Notes under the pieces: generated by a model
The model's input: the letters and a program-made list of their open reading frames with translations, nothing else
Database searches by the model: none
Told to the model about the DNA's origin: nothing
In this document: in pieces, positions 5,560 through 7,940 of the stretch
Layout of the letters: every line of letters starts with the position of its first letter
Position numbering within the stretch: the stretch's first letter is position 1
Made by a program: the position numbers and the translations under genes
Assembly: GCA_020249025.1 (NCBI GenBank)
Contig: JADCGM010000178.1
Coordinates: 1-7,940 of the forward strand
DNA from: Alphaproteobacteria bacterium
Lineage (GTDB): Bacteria > Pseudomonadota > Alphaproteobacteria > Sphingomonadales > Sphingomonadaceae
Direction: 5' to 3'
Length of the DNA stretch: 7,940 bases

Positions 5560-7442
5560 AGAAAACGCTCGCCTTCCTTTGTCTGCCGCTCGCGGCGACG
5601 GCCGCCGCTCAGGAAGCGGCGCAGCCGATGGGTCCGGCCGACCCGCTCGCGGCCCCGCCGCCCGCCTATGAACCCGAGCCGGACGCGGTTCCGGACGCCG
5701 CCGGTGCGGTAGACAAGCCGGCAGCCGATGCGCCCGTCGCTGAGCCCGCGGTCGCCGGTCCGCCGCGCCCCGCCGCGGTCGGTCTCGCCGATCTGCCGGC
5801 GCTGCTCGGCGTTCCGGCCAGCCTCGAGACCGAGTCGATCCGGGCGCTGGCGCGCAAGACGATGCTGGCCCCCTCGCTCGGGCTGTTGGAAAGCCTGTCG
5901 GAGGCGCGCAGCTACAGCCTCAAGGTCGATGCGGCCGAGGCGGACGCCCGCCGCGCCCGCTGGCAGGAGCGCGCCGCCTACGCTGGGATGCTGCCAAGGG
6001 TCGACGGCCGCTTCGCCTATGGCCGCGGCCGCTATTCGGCGACCGACGGGCCGGTCCCGACGACCTTGCCGCGCTACGATGGCAGCTTCGTCGCCCGGCA
6101 GACGATCTTCGACTGGAGCACCTTCCAGGGCATCCTGCGCCAGTCGGCGGCGCGGCAGGGGCTGGAAGCGCAAGCCGAGCTGACCCGCTCCTTCGCGGCG
6201 CTGGAGGCTGGCGGCGGCTATCTCGATCTCGTCGAATCCGAACTGCGGGTCCGCTTCGCCACCGAATATGAGGAGATGCTCTCCGAGCTCGCGACCTATG
6301 TCACCGACCGCGCGTCGGCGGGCGGCGCGAGCGAGGCGGATGCCGACCGGGTGCGGTCGCGGCTGTCCAACGTGCAGGCGCAGATCTCCGACGCCCGCTC
6401 GCGCGCCGCCAGCGCCATGAGCCAGCTCGTCCGCGTGCTCGGCGTCGCCCCGGCCCGGATCGATCTGGGACAGGGGCTCGATAATTTCCTCGTTCCGCGC
6501 TTCGACCGCGCGCTCGATCTCGCCCGCGCGCACAGCCCGGAACTCGCGGGGGCGCAATATGCGGTGCTCGCCGCCAAGCGCGCCCGCGGCGCTGCGGCCG
6601 GCCAGTCGCTCCCGCGCGTCGAGCTCGAAGCCGCCGCCAGCCGCTTCTACAACAGCTCCGGCGTCGAGGGCCGGCAGCAGGACCTGCGCGCGCAGGTCGT
6701 CGTGACCGTCCCGATCTTCGCCGGCGGCTCGCGCGTCGCCAGCCATGTCGCCGCCGGCGCCGAGGTCGCCAAGCGCCGGGCCGAAGCCGGCGATGCCGAG
6801 CGCGCGCTCATCTTCGAACTGGAGAACACCTACGCCGTGCTCGGCTCGATCGGCCCGCGCGTGGCGGCCGTCCGCGACGAACTCGCCGCCAACCGCAAGG
6901 TCGTCGAGGCCTACCGCGCCCAGCTCCTCGCCTCGAACCGCTCGCTTCTCGACGTACTCGACGCCTATCAGCGCCTCTACCAGTCGCGTCTCGACCTCAC
7001 GAACGTCGTCATCCTCCAGGCTCAGGCAACCCTGCGCGTCGCCCACATCACCGGCCAGCTCGGCCGTAAGGTAGATGCCTTCGAACGGTCGCTCGACGTC
7101 CCGCCGCCGCCAGCCGCGCCACGCACGGCTCCGCCGCCGCCCGCGCCCGCCGCGCAGCCCGCCACCGCACCCGCCAAGACGCCGGTCCCGGTCCGTCCGC
7201 GCAGGGAGCCCGACCGCATGATCGTCGACGTGGCGGCGCTGCAATGGGCCGACGACGGGGTGGTTGCGGCGCGGCTCGAGCGCGCCGTCTGGCCGGTGCG
7301 GGCGCGCCCGGCCCGGCTGCAGCTCGCCATCGTCAATCTGCAGGCGGGCGACGATCTCGTCGCGGGCGGCATCGTGCGCATGGCCGGCAGCGGCCGCATC
7401 CAGCAGGCCTGCGCCGTCGGCGTCGGAGGCCGGATGTGCTGA
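5556..7442 (+). CDS. TolC-family outer-membrane channel of type I secretion, with long N-terminal linker and C-terminal extension
   Basis: This is the trimeric outer-membrane/periplasmic tunnel expected to complete the exporter. The 628-residue protein starts with a signal peptide (MKKTLAFLCLPLAATAAA, likely cut after Ala18). Residues 19-75 are a Pro/Ala/Glu-rich linker. Two outer-membrane efflux repeats follow, showing the family's internal duplication: LPRV at 146-149 and again at 352-355 marks the entry to the beta strands, matched by IFDWS (184-188) and IFAGGSR (387-393). Between these lie long Ala/Glu/Arg-rich helices, and NRSLLDVLDAYQRLY (461-475) is the usual C-terminal helical motif. 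The fold ends near residue 505. A Pro-rich hinge and a 74-residue extension follow, making the protein well over 100 residues longer than an ordinary TolC (about 450-500). Cys9 is preceded by FL rather than a lipobox, so this is not an obvious lipoprotein. TolC membership is very secure; dedication to the RTX protein is inferred from operon position. Confidence 0.94.
   Translation: MKKTLAFLCLPLAATAAAQEAAQPMGPADPLAAPPPAYEPEPDAVPDAAGAVDKPAADAPVAEPAVAGPPRPAAVGLADLPALLGVPASLETESIRALARKTMLAPSLGLLESLSEARSYSLKVDAAEADARRARWQERAAYAGMLPRVDGRFAYGRGRYSATDGPVPTTLPRYDGSFVARQTIFDWSTFQGILRQSAARQGLEAQAELTRSFAALEAGGGYLDLVESELRVRFATEYEEMLSELATYVTDRASAGGASEADADRVRSRLSNVQAQISDARSRAASAMSQLVRVLGVAPARIDLGQGLDNFLVPRFDRALDLARAHSPELAGAQYAVLAAKRARGAAAGQSLPRVELEAAASRFYNSSGVEGRQQDLRAQVVVTVPIFAGGSRVASHVAAGAEVAKRRAEAGDAERALIFELENTYAVLGSIGPRVAAVRDELAANRKVVEAYRAQLLASNRSLLDVLDAYQRLYQSRLDLTNVVILQAQATLRVAHITGQLGRKVDAFERSLDVPPPPAAPRTAPPPPAPAAQPATAPAKTPVPVRPRREPDRMIVDVAALQWADDGVVAARLERAVWPVRARPARLQLAIVNLQAGDDLVAGGIVRMAGSGRIQQACAVGVGGRMC
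7101..7439 (+). other. Pro-rich hinge and 74-residue C-terminal extension of the TolC-like protein
   Basis: Residues 516-552 are a Pro/Ala-rich hinge with few hydrophobics (PPPPAAPRTAPPPP onward). Residues 555-628 then form a compact-looking segment starting MIVDVAALQWADDG, with two Trp, alternating hydrophobic strands (LQLAIVNLQ, AGGIVRM) and a final CAVGVGGRMC with Cys619 and Cys628 as the last residue. Third codon positions in this frame remain strongly G/C, so I see no sign that a frameshift created the tail. I recognise no known domain. A periplasmic domain joined by a flexible hinge is the simplest reading, since the C-terminus of TolC proteins lies in the periplasm. Confidence 0.6.
7425..7429 (+). 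promoter_or_regulatory. Ribosome binding site for the TPR gene
   Basis: GGAGG lies six bases before the GTG at 7436, inside the end of the channel gene. It decides the start of the TPR gene and implies translational coupling through a 7-nt overlap (7436-7442). Confidence 0.7.
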
Positions 7443-7940
7443 CCTCCGCAGCCCCGCCTGAGGACCGGATCGCAGCGCTGGCCGCAATCGTCGAGGCCGA
7501 TCTCGCCGCCGGGCGCACGCCGCCCCGCGACGTCTGTCTCGATCTCTGCACCGGGCTCTACCAGCGCCGCGACCATGCTGCCGCGCTGGGCTGGCTCGAC
7601 CGGATCGTCCCGCATCACCCGGACGACGTCCAGATCGCCAATCTGCGCGGCGTCGTGCTGCGCAATCTCGGTCGGCTCGACGAGGCGCTCGCCGAGCTGA
7701 CGCGCGCCGGAACGCTCGATCCGGATAACCCGCTGTGGCGGGTGAATGCCGGCAACATCCATCTCGAACGCGCCGACGGGCCGGCGGCGGTGGCGATGTT
7801 CGAGCAGGCGGTCGCGATGGCCCCCGACGACGGCAGGCTCCGCCATCTGCTCGGCGCGGGGCATTATTTCTCCGGCCAGCCCGACCGCGCGCTCGCCTGC
7901 TTCGAGGCGGCCACCCGGCTCGCCCCCGAAGATCGGAAGA
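7436..7940 (+). CDS. TPR-repeat protein, N-terminal part (3' end outside window)
   Basis: The frame is open from the GTG at 7436 to the window end (168 codons), with no stop. Residues 9-64 look like an atypical helical pair. Three consecutive 34-residue tetratricopeptide repeats follow at 65-98, 99-132 and 133-166. They carry the usual signature: small residues at helix packing sites (NLRGVVLRNLGRLDEAL, VNAGNIHLERADGPAAV, LLGAGHYFSGQPDRAL) and a Pro-Asp/Glu turn closing each unit (DPDN, APDD, APED). TPRs are protein-protein interaction scaffolds. There is no signal peptide or membrane helix in the visible part, so it is probably cytoplasmic. The 7-nt overlap with the channel gene ties it to the secretion operon. 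Such proteins often continue into an enzyme domain such as a glycosyltransferase or sulfotransferase, but nothing here shows that. The last three codons may be adapter-derived. Confidence 0.88.
   Translation, partial: MLTSAAPPEDRIAALAAIVEADLAAGRTPPRDVCLDLCTGLYQRRDHAAALGWLDRIVPHHPDDVQIANLRGVVLRNLGRLDEALAELTRAGTLDPDNPLWRVNAGNIHLERADGPAAVAMFEQAVAMAPDDGRLRHLLGAGHYFSGQPDRALACFEAATRLAPEDRK
7930..7940. other. Possible residual Illumina adapter at the window end
   Basis: The final 11 bases, AGATCGGAAGA, are identical to the first 11 bases of the standard Illumina TruSeq adapter. An exact match placed precisely at the last base is unlikely by chance, so the window may end at an untrimmed contig end. 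The alternative is genuine coding sequence: the implied residues (PEDRK) suit the end of a TPR unit. Confidence 0.55.

Noticed and set aside
5556..5609. Lipoprotein signal at Cys9 of the TolC-like protein
   Set aside because: The residues before the Cys (AFL) do not form a lipobox, and a normal AAA cleavage site follows at 16-18.
7077..7442. Frameshift as the cause of the long C-terminal tail of the TolC-like protein
   Set aside because: Third positions stay G/C-rich in the same frame to the stop, the sequence is not low-complexity after the hinge, and the next gene's ribosome site and start fit neatly at its end.
4854..7487. Minus-strand open frame of 877 codons opposite the ABC ATPase domain and TolC gene
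   Set aside because: It spans two well-supported sense genes and their junction and shows no coherent domain or initiation signal, so it is a shadow.
7022..7864. Minus-strand open frame of 280 codons opposite the channel end and TPR gene
   Set aside because: The sense strand reads clear TPR units; the antisense product is an Arg-rich shadow.

Overview
The window is a GC-rich, gene-dense stretch (very high G+C at third codon positions, two of three visible starts GTG, almost no intergenic DNA). This and the protein styles suggest an alphaproteobacterium, most likely a sphingomonad. The genus assignment is inference. All four genes lie on the + strand and are packed so tightly that they must be one transcription unit: a 2-nt gap, then a 4-nt overlap, then a 7-nt overlap. 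No stretch over 300 bases lacks a gene, and I see no promoter, terminator, RNA gene, mobile element or CRISPR array.

Layout. (1) 2-3781: the 3' part of a giant RTX-type calcium-binding exoprotein. It enters the window already open. About 55 glycine/aspartate nonapeptides are organised into eleven complete higher-order modules plus one partial module, followed by a 103-residue C-terminal domain that should carry the type I secretion signal. (2) 3784-5559: a type I secretion ABC transporter (membrane domain plus ATPase) resembling the LapB branch but without the N-terminal C39-like domain. (3) 5556-7442: a TolC-family outer-membrane channel with a signal peptide, a Pro/Ala-rich N-terminal linker, two internally homologous outer-membrane efflux repeats, and an unusual Pro-rich hinge plus a 74-residue C-terminal extension ending in a cysteine pair. 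(4) 7436-7940: the start of a TPR protein, cut off by the window end.

Working together, the substrate (1) would be exported from its C-terminus through an inner-membrane ABC pump (2) and an outer-membrane channel (3), and fold outside the cell when it binds calcium. The third obligatory piece of a type I system, the HlyD-type membrane fusion protein, is not between the ABC and channel genes and is not in this window. The TPR gene is translationally coupled to the channel, but its role is unknown because only its N-terminal repeats are visible.

Two boundary effects matter. The apparent GTG start at position 14 is an internal Val codon of a repeat module, so the RTX gene is 5'-truncated. The last 11 bases match the start of the common Illumina adapter, which suggests that the window ends at a contig end with residual adapter; the last three TPR codons should be treated with caution. 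I do not see a wholly new system. The most distinctive points are the C-terminal extension of the channel, the coupled TPR gene, the missing fusion protein, and the module array of the substrate, which changes length in nine-residue steps and has no lysine.
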